Positions 16,085 through 23,678 of a DNA stretch of 33,458 nucleotides are shown here, piece by piece; the stretch's first letter is position 1, and each line of letters starts with the position of its first letter. The translations under genes were made by a program, and so were the position numbers. The notes below the pieces were generated by a model. It was not told the origin of the DNA, searched no databases, and saw nothing but the letters and a program-made list of their open reading frames with translations. This DNA comes from a bacterium (GTDB taxonomy: Bacteria; Zhuqueibacterota; QNDG01): assembly GCA_021158245.1 (NCBI GenBank), contig JAGGVB010000200.1:1-33458 (forward strand), read 5' to 3'.

Positions 16085-16530
16085 TTGTTGTTTTTGTATG
16101 TACCGGGAATTCATGCAGAAGCCCCGTTGCAGAGGGAATTCTGAAACAAAGAATTGCGGAAAAGCCGGGCCTTGATATCAAAGTTGAATCGGCCGGAGTA
16201 ATGGTGCCTCCCGGGATAAGCGTTTCGGCTAATTCAGTCAGTGTTGCCATGGAACACGGGATTGATATAAGCTTACATGAGCCGAGGCAGATTACGAGAG
16301 AGATAATTAACAAGGCGGATCTCATTCTTGTTATGGAGTTTTCCCAGAAAGCACTGCTCATAAGCGCAGTTCGTGAAGCAGAGTCAAAAATATTCCTTTT
16401 AAAGGAGTACTGCAGTTCAAATACGGGCGAAATTGATGATCCCATAGGCATGGGAAAAGAAGTATATGAGAAAATTTATTCCGAGATCGAAATTGAGATA
16501 GACAGAATATTGCAATGCATTGAAAAGTGA
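16081..16530 (+). CDS. low-molecular-weight protein phosphatase (YwlE/Wzb-like)
   Basis: Cytoplasmic phosphatase of the LMW-PTP fold. The P-loop C(X5)R is CTGNSCRS with Cys7 and Arg13, and the general acid is Asp120 in DDPIGMG. Residue 11 is serine, where arginine phosphatases such as YwlE usually have threonine and tyrosine phosphatases isoleucine. Specificity (phospho-Tyr or phospho-Arg) therefore cannot be settled by eye. Its 149-residue length is typical. It is coupled to tsaC by ATGA (16081) and lies three bases before the second glycosyltransferase. Confidence 0.9.
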   Translation: MIVVFVCTGNSCRSPVAEGILKQRIAEKPGLDIKVESAGVMVPPGISVSANSVSVAMEHGIDISLHEPRQITREIINKADLILVMEFSQKALLISAVREAESKIFLLKEYCSSNTGEIDDPIGMGKEVYEKIYSEIEIEIDRILQCIEK

Positions 16531-16533
16531 AAA

Positions 16534-17583
16534 ATGGAAAAGCCGTATAAAATATTAGTTATAAGAACAGACAAAATCGGAGATGTTGTACTCTCATTGC
16601 CGGTTATAAGTGAACTAAGGAGAGTATGTCCTGATTCTCAACTTACCATGCTTGTAAATCCTGCGGTAAGGGATATTGTTGAAAGTAGTGTTGATATTGA
16701 CAGCATTTTGTATGACACGGGTGATGAGAATTCTATCAACGGTTTTAGAAATTTTGTACACATGCTCAAAAAAGAGAGTTTTGATGCTGCAATTCTGCTT
16801 CATCCGAGCTTAATGCTGTCTGCTGCAATCTATATGGCGCACATACCGGTGCGCGCCGGAACAGGATACAGGCTTTATTCTTTTCTGTTTAACAGAGGAG
16901 TATTTGAACACAGGAAGAAGAGCGGAAGGCACGAAGCTGAACTGAATCTCTCTCTGGCGAGGGCAATTTGTCCGGCTGTTGATGTAAACAGAATCCGCTT
17001 TCTCTTGGAGGTAGATGATGATTCACTCCGCTCAGTCAGGACAAAATTAAATGCAGAAGGCGTAGACGGGAAAAAACCGTTCATTATAGTGCATCCCGGT
17101 TCAAAGGGATCGGCACTTACATGGCCGGAACATAAATTTCATGATTTTGTTGCAATATTTGCAGACAATTTTCCCATACAGATACTTGTCACAGGATTGT
17201 CAGAAGAAGAGGCTGTTGTAAAAAATGTTTCTGCCGGTTCGGATTTTGCTTTTAATCTTGCAGGTGTGTTTGATTTAAAGGAGTTGATGGGGCTTATAAA
17301 AATGTCAAAGCTGCTTATTGCAAACAGTACAGGCCCGCTTCATATTGCGGCGGCTCTCGGCACACCGGTTATCGGGCTTTATCCTCCTGTTGTTCCCATG
17401 AGTGTAAAAAGATGGGGCCCTTATACGGATGTAAAAAAGATTTTTGTACCCGATACAGGCAGAGAGTGTGAAAAATGTACCGGAGCTAAATGTGAATTCT
17501 GGAACTGTATGGAGATGATAAAAGCAGAGGATGTTGCTGACAGTGCTGCTGAATTACTTAAAAGAACAGGAGTGCATAAATGA
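16534..17583 (+). CDS. family 9 glycosyltransferase (heptosyltransferase-like)
   Basis: Second lipopolysaccharide-type sugar transferase. The N-terminal ILVIRTDKIGDVVLSLPVI (7-25) is the classic heptosyltransferase opening. IIVHPGSKGSALTWPE and ANSTGPLHIAAALGTPVIGLYPP form the nucleotide-sugar side. A CEKCTGAKCEFWNC tail resembles the cysteine cluster of the first copy, although the two proteins are clearly different overall. Length 349 is usual. The ribosome site is weak (GAAAAGTGAAAA), suggesting translational coupling to the phosphatase. The end overlaps the next gene as ATGA. Confidence 0.9.
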   Translation: MEKPYKILVIRTDKIGDVVLSLPVISELRRVCPDSQLTMLVNPAVRDIVESSVDIDSILYDTGDENSINGFRNFVHMLKKESFDAAILLHPSLMLSAAIYMAHIPVRAGTGYRLYSFLFNRGVFEHRKKSGRHEAELNLSLARAICPAVDVNRIRFLLEVDDDSLRSVRTKLNAEGVDGKKPFIIVHPGSKGSALTWPEHKFHDFVAIFADNFPIQILVTGLSEEEAVVKNVSAGSDFAFNLAGVFDLKELMGLIKMSKLLIANSTGPLHIAAALGTPVIGLYPPVVPMSVKRWGPYTDVKKIFVPDTGRECEKCTGAKCEFWNCMEMIKAEDVADSAAELLKRTGVHK

Positions 17584-18485
17584 AGCTTCTCTATATTCCT
17601 GCTTTAATTATAATGCTTTATACAAAACCATGTATTCAGGACACTACTGTCAGGGTTATAACTGACACTACTGATACTGCTGCTGTTGTCAGCCATTCAG
17701 ATTCTATAAACAGCGATATTTTATCTCTGCAGGACACACTTGCTGTTGAGGCAGATACTGCTTTTTCTGTCCCGGATTCAGTGAAAATGATAAATGAAGC
17801 ATTCGGCATTGGCGAAGATTTGGTTTTTGATATTGGATACGGCATAATAAAAGCAGGTACTGCAACTATGAGCATACCTGATACAGAGAGGGTAAAGGGA
17901 CGGCTCTGTTTTCATATTATTACAACAGCAAATTCCAATAAATTTATCTCAGCATTCTTTAAGGTAAGGGACAGCGTGGAAACTTTTATTGACACGGAAG
18001 GCCTGTTTCCCTGGAAATTTGTCAAAAAAATTCGGGAGGGCAGGTACCGCTCTGAAAAGTATGTTGAATATGATCAGGTTAATCATGTTGTAATTGAAAA
18101 TAAAAGAGATACCTTAAGAGTAGGCTCATTTATCCAGGGTGTCCTCTCATCTTTCTACTATACCCGTTTAATGGAGCTGAAACCGGGGATTTATTTTGAT
18201 ATAGATAATTACGGTGACGGAAAGCTGTATCCTTTAAGGGTATTTGTCCGGAAGAGGCAAAAAGTAAAGGTCCCTGCAGGTACATTCAAATGTATTGTTG
18301 TTGAACCGGTTATGAGAGTTGAGGGTATTTTTAAGCAAAAGGGGAAACTTACGATATGGCTTACTGATGATGAATCGAGGATGCCTGTGCTAATGAAGAG
18401 TAAGGCTCTTATCGGATCCGTAAGTGTTAAGCTGAGAAAATTTAAAAGAGGAAAAATTTTTAAAAACAGAGAAAGGGCGGAGTAA
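17580..18485 (+). CDS. DUF3108 domain protein
   Basis: Exported or periplasm-facing protein of unknown function. After a weak hydrophobic N-terminus there is a Ser/Thr/Asp-rich linker (about 20-68). The DUF3108 domain follows: GEDLVFDIGYGIIKAGTATMSI, then FFKVRDSVETFID, SSFYYTRLMEL, VPAGTFKCIVVEPV and KGKLTIWLTDDESRMPVLMKSK. The domain is mostly beta and common beside envelope biogenesis genes, which fits the lipopolysaccharide genes upstream. It starts in an ATGA overlap and ends one base into the next start (TAATG). Confidence 0.83.
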   Translation: MKLLYIPALIIMLYTKPCIQDTTVRVITDTTDTAAVVSHSDSINSDILSLQDTLAVEADTAFSVPDSVKMINEAFGIGEDLVFDIGYGIIKAGTATMSIPDTERVKGRLCFHIITTANSNKFISAFFKVRDSVETFIDTEGLFPWKFVKKIREGRYRSEKYVEYDQVNHVVIENKRDTLRVGSFIQGVLSSFYYTRLMELKPGIYFDIDNYGDGKLYPLRVFVRKRQKVKVPAGTFKCIVVEPVMRVEGIFKQKGKLTIWLTDDESRMPVLMKSKALIGSVSVKLRKFKRGKIFKNRERAE

Positions 18486-19444
18486 TGTCCCGGTATAAAG
18501 AGATTGATCTTTCAAAGATAACGCCTACGTCAATAGAAGACAGAGACAGTAAAGTGGAAACAGGCCAGATGGCAGCTGTTCCGCAGCAGGGGATGAAGAT
18601 GTCCGAATTTTTCAGCGGGCTGCCTCCTGTTCTTGCTGCGGGAGATTTTAAATTTATTGTTGAGAAAATAGCTGATGCAGTTATAAATAAAAAGCCTGTA
18701 ATTTTAATGATGGGAGCTCACGTTATTAAAGTAGGCCTTGGCCCTGTAGTTATTGATCTTATGGAGCAGGGCATTTTGAGCAGCGTGGCTTTTAACGGTG
18801 CAGGGGCAATACATGATTCTGAACTTGCATATTTCGGCAAGACTTCCGAAGATGTGGGCAGATTTCTTAAAGACGGAAAGTTCGGAATGGCAAAAGAGAC
18901 AGCGGAAATTCTGAACTCTTCTGCAGACTATGCAATGGAGAATAGCCTTGGTTTCGGAGAGGCTGTCGGGGGAAAAATTACAAATGATTCTCCCCGATAT
19001 AAGAATGTCAGTATAACAGCGGCTGGTTTCCGTCTTGGCATTCCTGTTACGGTTCATGTGGCTGTTGGAACTGATATTGTCCATCAGCATCCCGGTGCAA
19101 GAGGTATGGCCATAGGAGATGCCAGTATGCGCGATTTCAGGATTTTTGCAAATGAAGTTTCAGGATTGGGCGATGGAGGAGTAGTACTGGTTTTCGGATC
19201 TTCTGTTATCCTCCCTGAAGTTTTTCTTAAAGCACTTACAATTGCAAGAAACATCCACGGTGAAATTATCAACTTCTACACTGCAAATTTTGATATGATT
19301 CGTCATTATCGGCCCTGGATGAATGTTGTGACACGGCCGGTTCAGCAGGGAGGCAGAGGTGTTGCAATTGTCGGACATCATGAGATTATGATGCCGCTTT
19401 TATCTGCTGCTGTAAAGGAAGAGATGCATAAAAGAAAAAAATAA
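18485..19444 (+). CDS. deoxyhypusine synthase-like family protein
   Basis: Cytoplasmic protein of 319 residues that resembles the DHS-like NAD-binding fold: VILMMGAHVIKVGLGPVVIDLM (73-94), then VAFNGAGAIHDSELAY, a histidine-rich VGTDIVHQHPGARG, and a later GGVVLVFGSSVILPEVFLKAL. True deoxyhypusine synthases have a catalytic lysine in a WGK motif near the C-terminus; here the corresponding tail reads RPWMNVVTRPVQQGG and I find no such lysine. Bacteria lack eIF5A, so a hypusine role is unlikely and the substrate is unknown. GGGCGGAG precedes the ATG. Last gene of the envelope operon. Confidence 0.65.
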   Translation: MSRYKEIDLSKITPTSIEDRDSKVETGQMAAVPQQGMKMSEFFSGLPPVLAAGDFKFIVEKIADAVINKKPVILMMGAHVIKVGLGPVVIDLMEQGILSSVAFNGAGAIHDSELAYFGKTSEDVGRFLKDGKFGMAKETAEILNSSADYAMENSLGFGEAVGGKITNDSPRYKNVSITAAGFRLGIPVTVHVAVGTDIVHQHPGARGMAIGDASMRDFRIFANEVSGLGDGGVVLVFGSSVILPEVFLKALTIARNIHGEIINFYTANFDMIRHYRPWMNVVTRPVQQGGRGVAIVGHHEIMMPLLSAAVKEEMHKRKK

Positions 19445-19846
19445 TGTAAACTTTAGTAAACTCAGGGCATTCAAAAAATACTTGCTGATCTTTCATGAAG
19501 CGGCTGTGTTATAAACCTGTTCGATCTAATTGCATGGATCCCGTACAAACTGAATGTGCGGCAATCTCTAAAATTTCAGTTTTATGATACAGAGTCTCTG
19601 CAGGTACTCAGTTGTCTGCTTATAATTTTCCCTCATAGTGTAAAGAAAATCATACTGTTTGTATAATATTTCATACAATGCTGCCAGTATTTCAGCAGCT
19701 ATTGATATAATAGATAAGAATCGAACCATTTTATTGGTTTTGATAACTATCGTATTAATAGATACTTATGGTACACTTAATGATTATACGGAAATTATTT
19801 TATTTATATCGTTGTTTAGGTATAAAATTTGCTAATAAGTTAAAAT
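19445..19846. other. 402-base gene-free stretch before the regulator
   Basis: AT-rich, with no open reading frame or strong repeat. The only stem I see is GCTGC/GCAGC around 19681-19699, which is too weak to call a terminator. A TTGATA (19740-19745) with TACTTA 17 bases on is a poor promoter candidate, and TATAAA near 19821 another. No sigma-54 type GG/GC promoter is evident. The following gene lacks a good Shine-Dalgarno sequence. Confidence 0.45.
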
Positions 19847-21058
19847 ATGGGAAACTATTATGAAAACAGTATGTTGTCAACGATTGCTGAACTCGGCACA
19901 CCTGCACCGATTCTCGTTTTTGATGCGGATGATCGTTTCAGTGTGACTCTTTTGGAAATTATCAAACCGTATGGATTTTCTGTGGATGCGGTTTATAACA
20001 AGTCCAGTCTTTTGCGTGCATGTAAAAAAGGTAATTATAAAGTAGTTTTTATTGATTTGAAAACAGCCGGAACAAGAAGCCTTGACCTTGTACAAAGAAT
20101 TAAAAGGATGCTTCCGTTTATCCAGCCTGTTATTGTTTTCGGCTGGGGAAGTGAAACCGGTTTTAATTTTTCACTTAATAATAATGTTTTTGATTTTGTA
20201 AGAAAGCCTGTCGATCCGGAGCAGATCGTATTTACCATAAAGAATGCAGCAGATTTATCTGACCTGAAACGTGAAAGATGGCTTTTACTTAAAAACGCAA
20301 AAGAACAGTTTGAAATTATCGGGCAGAGCAGGCCTGTATTGGAGATAAAAAATCTCATTGAAAAGACATGGAATTCCTGCATTAATGTTTTAATTATCGG
20401 AGATCAGGGAACAGGCAAGGAGCTGATTGCCAATTCAATTCATATGAATAGTGCAAGAGCGGCAATGCCCTTTATGCATATAGATGTAAAAAACGAAAAT
20501 TTCAGGAGTCTGGAAAAAATACTTTTTGGCTCTATTGATGAAATAAATGGTTTGAATCAGGGAGTATTTTCACAAGCAGAGCACGGTACTGTATATTTGA
20601 GTAATATTGACAAAATGGATTTAAAGACTCAGGCAAAATTGCTGAGCCTTATTGAACAAGGTATTGTTGAAGTAGAGGGCGGAACTCTAAGCCTTGGCAG
20701 AGATACCAGAATTATTGCATCTTCGGAAACAGGCCTGGAAGAAGCAGTACTTAAAGGGAAGTTCAGAAGAGAACTTTTATACCGACTTAATGTTATAAAT
20801 ATAAAAATTCCGCCTCTAAGAGACAGAAAAGATGATATTCCTCTTCTTTTCGATTATTTTTCCAATAAATTTTCTAAAATGTATGATTGTTCCGGAAAAA
20901 CCATAACCCCGGGTGTGATGAAGATTATCAGAGATTACGACTGGCCTGGCAATGTGGGAGAATTGAGAAATTTTACTGCAAGGCTGTTTCTCTTTTTTAA
21001 AGAAGAAATAAGGCCGGAACATGCTGATTTGCTGCTTAAAAACTGGGAATGGCTGTAA
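19847..21058 (+). CDS. degenerate NtrC-type response regulator (no GAFTGA, no HTH)
   Basis: Built like a sigma-54 activator but lacking its working parts. The receiver-like domain (20-135) keeps acidic residues (FDADD), the phospho-acceptor position Asp70 (VVFIDLK) and Lys120 (VRKP); the switch Thr is replaced (VFGW). The AAA+ domain (about 155-390) has Walker A GDQGTGK (185-191), ELLYRLNVI and PPLRDRKDDIPLL. The loop that should read GAFTGA is NGLNQGVFSQA (234-244), and the Walker B position reads TVYLSNIDKM instead of LFLDEI. The protein stops at residue 403 with no Fis-type DNA-binding domain. It may be a non-hydrolysing partner or scaffold. Convergent with the ECF sigma operon. Confidence 0.85.
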   Translation: MGNYYENSMLSTIAELGTPAPILVFDADDRFSVTLLEIIKPYGFSVDAVYNKSSLLRACKKGNYKVVFIDLKTAGTRSLDLVQRIKRMLPFIQPVIVFGWGSETGFNFSLNNNVFDFVRKPVDPEQIVFTIKNAADLSDLKRERWLLLKNAKEQFEIIGQSRPVLEIKNLIEKTWNSCINVLIIGDQGTGKELIANSIHMNSARAAMPFMHIDVKNENFRSLEKILFGSIDEINGLNQGVFSQAEHGTVYLSNIDKMDLKTQAKLLSLIEQGIVEVEGGTLSLGRDTRIIASSETGLEEAVLKGKFRRELLYRLNVINIKIPPLRDRKDDIPLLFDYFSNKFSKMYDCSGKTITPGVMKIIRDYDWPGNVGELRNFTARLFLFFKEEIRPEHADLLLKNWEWL

Positions 21059-21139
21059 ATTCCAATCCTTTACAGTCCTTCTGCTTCCATTTGGACTCAT
21101 CTATAAGTTATCAACCTGCAATTAACAGCCTCTTTTTGC

Positions 21140-21169
21140 CAACAGTGAACTGCGAGTTGCTAACTGTTG
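21140..21169. terminator. inverted repeat between convergent genes, 16-base loop
   Basis: CAACAGT (21140-21146) and ACTGTTG (21163-21169) flank 16 bases. T-runs lie on the right (ATTTATTT) and, for the opposite strand, A-rich sequence on the left (complement of CTCTTTTTG). Position and flanks suit a bidirectional terminator for the regulator and the minus-strand operon. Confidence 0.45.
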
Positions 21170-21171
21170 AT

Positions 21172-22293
21172 TTATTTCCTGCCGAATCTTGTTGCTATTG
21201 TTGCACCGAATCCGGGAATCCAGGCAATAATATAAACTACAATAACAGTCAGGAAGAAAGTTGTCTGCAGAATCGGGCTGATAAAGGATGAAATTTTCAT
21301 GAGGATTGACGGAAGTTCTACTGCGAAAAATCCGGTTAATAAAATAATAAATGCGGATTTTGTTTTCACTCCCGCTCTTGGAAGAATATGCTTCCCTACT
21401 GAAAGGCTGCAAGCTGTTATCCCTACAAGAAAAGCGGAGAGAACAGCAATCGGGAGCAGGAAAATGGCTACGGGAATACCGATTATAGTTGTTACAAGAA
21501 TAAGGAAAACAGCAGGCAGAACAATTATTCCTATTACGCCTATTACAAGTGATTTAAGATAGTATTTTGAGAAATATGCATGCACCCTTTCTATGGATTC
21601 TTTAAAAGAGTAGAAAATTATCGTTATGACAGAAAGCGTTATAAAGAACCACATCAGCCTGATTATGAGTGCTATAAATGGAAATTTTCTGATTTTAAAA
21701 AAGGGAAGGCTTAGTACTTTGCCAAGATTAAATATGTTGGTTGAGCCCATGATGTGTGCTCCGCGATCTATATCAGTTGTACCGAACACACTTACAACAT
21801 CTTTATGAATTAAACTTGTTGATGCAAGGCGGATATGCCCTGACACAACAATTACCCCGCCTTCTACTTCACCGTAAATATCAGCATTGCCTCCGATCAC
21901 AACTATATCTCCTGTCACAAATTCATTGCGGCCTACAAGTACATCGTCACCGAATTTGACAATACCTTTACGCTGTGTCCTGTTGGGGTTGTTGAGAATG
22001 TGTGCAAAATAGAGGAGCAAGGTGTCCCTGCTGCCTTTTGTTTGTAATGCCATTTTTGAAAGTTTCGGCATGTATTTTAACATTGAGTCAATAGCATCTG
22101 CTTTGATATTTATCTGGAATACAGGGTCAGGAGATTCCGAATTGTCACTTTTATGCTGAATTAATACATCTGAATAGAGCCGCATATTTTCACGAAGCTT
22201 TTTTAACTGCCTTTTTGCAGCGGATGTGTCCTGCTGTGCATAAGCAGAAACAAAAAGAGATAGAATGATAAATAAAGACTGGATTTTTTTCAT
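21172..22293 (-). CDS. polymer-forming (bactofilin-like) beta-helix domain with C-terminal membrane domain
   Basis: Exported membrane protein of 373 residues. A signal peptide (1-19, ending SAYAQ) is followed by a charged helical region (about 24-60). Next is a short-repeat beta-helix of bactofilin type (about 110-185), with repeats such as VTGDIVVIGGNADIYGEVEG and VVSVFGTTDIDRGAHIMGS. Then come about five membrane helices (206-228, 247-268, 270-296, 313-331, 340-360). It follows the ECF sigma gene by four bases, the place where an anti-sigma factor usually sits, so it may transmit an envelope signal to that sigma. The N-terminal half would be periplasmic, which does not fit a simple cytoplasmic sigma-binding anti-sigma. 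Confidence 0.8.
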   Translation of the reverse strand: MKKIQSLFIILSLFVSAYAQQDTSAAKRQLKKLRENMRLYSDVLIQHKSDNSESPDPVFQINIKADAIDSMLKYMPKLSKMALQTKGSRDTLLLYFAHILNNPNRTQRKGIVKFGDDVLVGRNEFVTGDIVVIGGNADIYGEVEGGVIVVSGHIRLASTSLIHKDVVSVFGTTDIDRGAHIMGSTNIFNLGKVLSLPFFKIRKFPFIALIIRLMWFFITLSVITIIFYSFKESIERVHAYFSKYYLKSLVIGVIGIIVLPAVFLILVTTIIGIPVAIFLLPIAVLSAFLVGITACSLSVGKHILPRAGVKTKSAFIILLTGFFAVELPSILMKISSFISPILQTTFFLTVIVVYIIAWIPGFGATIATRFGRK

Positions 22294-22297
22294 CGGA

Positions 22298-22861
22298 TTA
22301 TTCCTGTATTTTCTTTTTTAACATTTCTCTGGCCCGAAAGATTCTGGCTTTGACAGTTCCGATAGGAATTTTGAGTATTTTGCTGATATCCTCATAAGAA
22401 TAATCTTCCTGATGCCTTAGAACAAGCGCACGTTTGTATTTTTCAGGCAGGGATTCAATCTGCTCAAGAATATTGTCAATGCTTTCTTTATACAGAAGAT
22501 TTTTATCCGGGCTGAATGATTCGTCTTTTATCTCATGAGTAATTTCACCCTTGCTGAATTTTATCGGTTTATCAATGGAAAATGTTTTCAGTTTTCTTTT
22601 TCTTATTGTGTCTATGCTGTGGTTAAAAGCAATTTTATACAGCCATGTTGAAAATGCATATTTGTTGTTGTAGCTTTCCAGGGACTTAAATGCTTTGAGA
22701 AAAGTCTCCTGAACCAGATCCTCAGTCTCTTCTCTGTTTTTAATGATTTGGTATATCATTTTAAATATTCCCGGCTGATACCTGTCCATCAGGGCTTTAA
22801 ATGCATACTGCTTGCCCTGCAGTGCATCATCAACGAATTTTTGGATATTTTTTTTAACCAC
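22298..22861 (-). CDS. ECF-type RNA polymerase sigma factor
   Basis: Alternative sigma factor directing RNA polymerase to a stress or envelope regulon. Region 2 (about 19-90) holds EETEDLVQETFLKAFKSL and FSTWLYKIAFNHSIDTIRKRK. Region 4 (about 130-183) holds LPEKYKRALVLRHQEDYSYEDIS and IPIGTVKARIFRAREMLKKK, the helix-turn-helix for the -35 element. A longer linker (about 91-128) joins them. Length 187 is typical of RpoE/SigW-like factors. Translation starts at GTG 22861 behind GGTGA. It is the first gene of a two-gene minus-strand operon with the polymer-forming membrane protein. Confidence 0.92.
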   Translation of the reverse strand: MVKKNIQKFVDDALQGKQYAFKALMDRYQPGIFKMIYQIIKNREETEDLVQETFLKAFKSLESYNNKYAFSTWLYKIAFNHSIDTIRKRKLKTFSIDKPIKFSKGEITHEIKDESFSPDKNLLYKESIDNILEQIESLPEKYKRALVLRHQEDYSYEDISKILKIPIGTVKARIFRAREMLKKKIQE

Positions 22862-22999
22862 GCTTCACCAATTTATTAATACGGAAGGATCTTTTGAAGG
22901 TTTTGAGAAAAGTACATAAAAATATTATGGGATTCAAGAAAAAAAAAGATTACATTATATAATTCGCTGTAATAAATAACTGTGTACGGAGATTAATAA

Positions 23000-23401
23000 A
23001 TGGAGAATGCATCATCTCTTTCTGCAAAAAGAAAGTTTTTGGCAGCTCATCTGCCTGCATTTTTAATGGCAGTTTTAATATTGACAGTATCGTCAATACC
23101 GAGGCTGCAAGCTCCGAGTATCGGAATAGAGCTTGAAGATAAGGCAGCACATTTTTTTGAATATTCTATTTTCTCGATTTTGGTCTACAGATCCCTTGCA
23201 GCAGGCAGAAAAAGCAGAAGAGAAGCATTTTTGTTAACAATTATGTTTATGTTTGTTTTTGGTGCAGCTGATGAACTGCACCAGAAGTTCATTCCCGGAA
23301 GATTTGCTGAAGTTCTTGATTTTATTGCTGATGTGTCAGGAGCAGTATCAGGAGTTATACTGTTTCATTTTTTGAATAAGCACTATTTAATGCGTAAATG
23401 A
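23000..23401 (+). CDS. VanZ-family membrane protein
   Basis: Small membrane protein with four hydrophobic helices (about 16-34, 50-67, 75-92, 110-127). The VanZ motifs are clear: DKAAHFFEYSIFSIL, then ADELHQKFIPGRFAEVLDFIADVSGA. VanZ relatives influence teicoplanin susceptibility in enterococci, but most homologues, including this one, have no known activity. ACGGAG precedes the ATG at 23000. It is divergent from the ECF sigma gene across 138 AT-rich bases. Confidence 0.87.
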   Translation: MENASSLSAKRKFLAAHLPAFLMAVLILTVSSIPRLQAPSIGIELEDKAAHFFEYSIFSILVYRSLAAGRKSRREAFLLTIMFMFVFGAADELHQKFIPGRFAEVLDFIADVSGAVSGVILFHFLNKHYLMRK

Positions 23402-23411
23402 AATTTTTTTA

Positions 23412-23450
23412 TTGACTTTTAATAATAATTTTGTCATTTTAGAAAGTCAA
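23412..23450. repeat. inverted repeat TTGACTTT / AAAGTCAA
   Basis: Perfect 8-base arms at 23412-23419 and 23443-23450, 23 bases apart, lie between the VanZ-like gene and the zinc-ribbon gene. The left arm contains a -35-like TTGACT. This may be an operator or weak terminator; neither is certain. Confidence 0.35.
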
Positions 23451-23498
23451 ATCCAGTTTAAAAAACAATATATTTTAAAATAAAAGGAGGTGATTGGA

Positions 23499-23648
23499 AT
23501 GGCAGAGATGGCTTATTGTGTAAAGTGCCGTGAAAAAACAGAAATGGTTGACGCAGAGAGAGTAACAATGAAAAACGGCAGACCTGCTATGAAAGGCAAG
23601 TGTGCAAAATGCGGGACAGGAATGTATAAGATTCTACCTACCAAGTAG
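23499..23648 (+). CDS. 49-residue zinc-ribbon protein (DUF5679-like)
   Basis: A very small gene behind one of the strongest ribosome sites in the window (AAGGAGGTGAT). Two CxxC pairs, Cys7/Cys10 (AYCVKC) and Cys35/Cys38 (GKCAKC), should bind one zinc. Between them is RVTMKNGRPAMKG, the pattern of DUF5679 proteins found widely in anaerobes and Chloroflexi-like lineages. The family's role is unknown; the fold resembles ribosomal or RNA-polymerase zinc ribbons. It lies 30 bases before the large membrane-protein gene and probably shares its transcript. Confidence 0.85.
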   Translation: MAEMAYCVKCREKTEMVDAERVTMKNGRPAMKGKCAKCGTGMYKILPTK

Positions 23649-23678
23649 GCAGAGGTAAATTGAGTAAAGGAGGTCTTA

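Noticed and set aside
19681-19699. GCTGC/GCAGC stem as terminator of the envelope operon
   Set aside because: Only five pairs, more than 230 bases after the stop, with no T-tract.
21299-21562. 87-codon plus-strand frame
   Set aside because: It is antisense to the membrane half of the polymer-forming protein and shows no ribosome site or domain.
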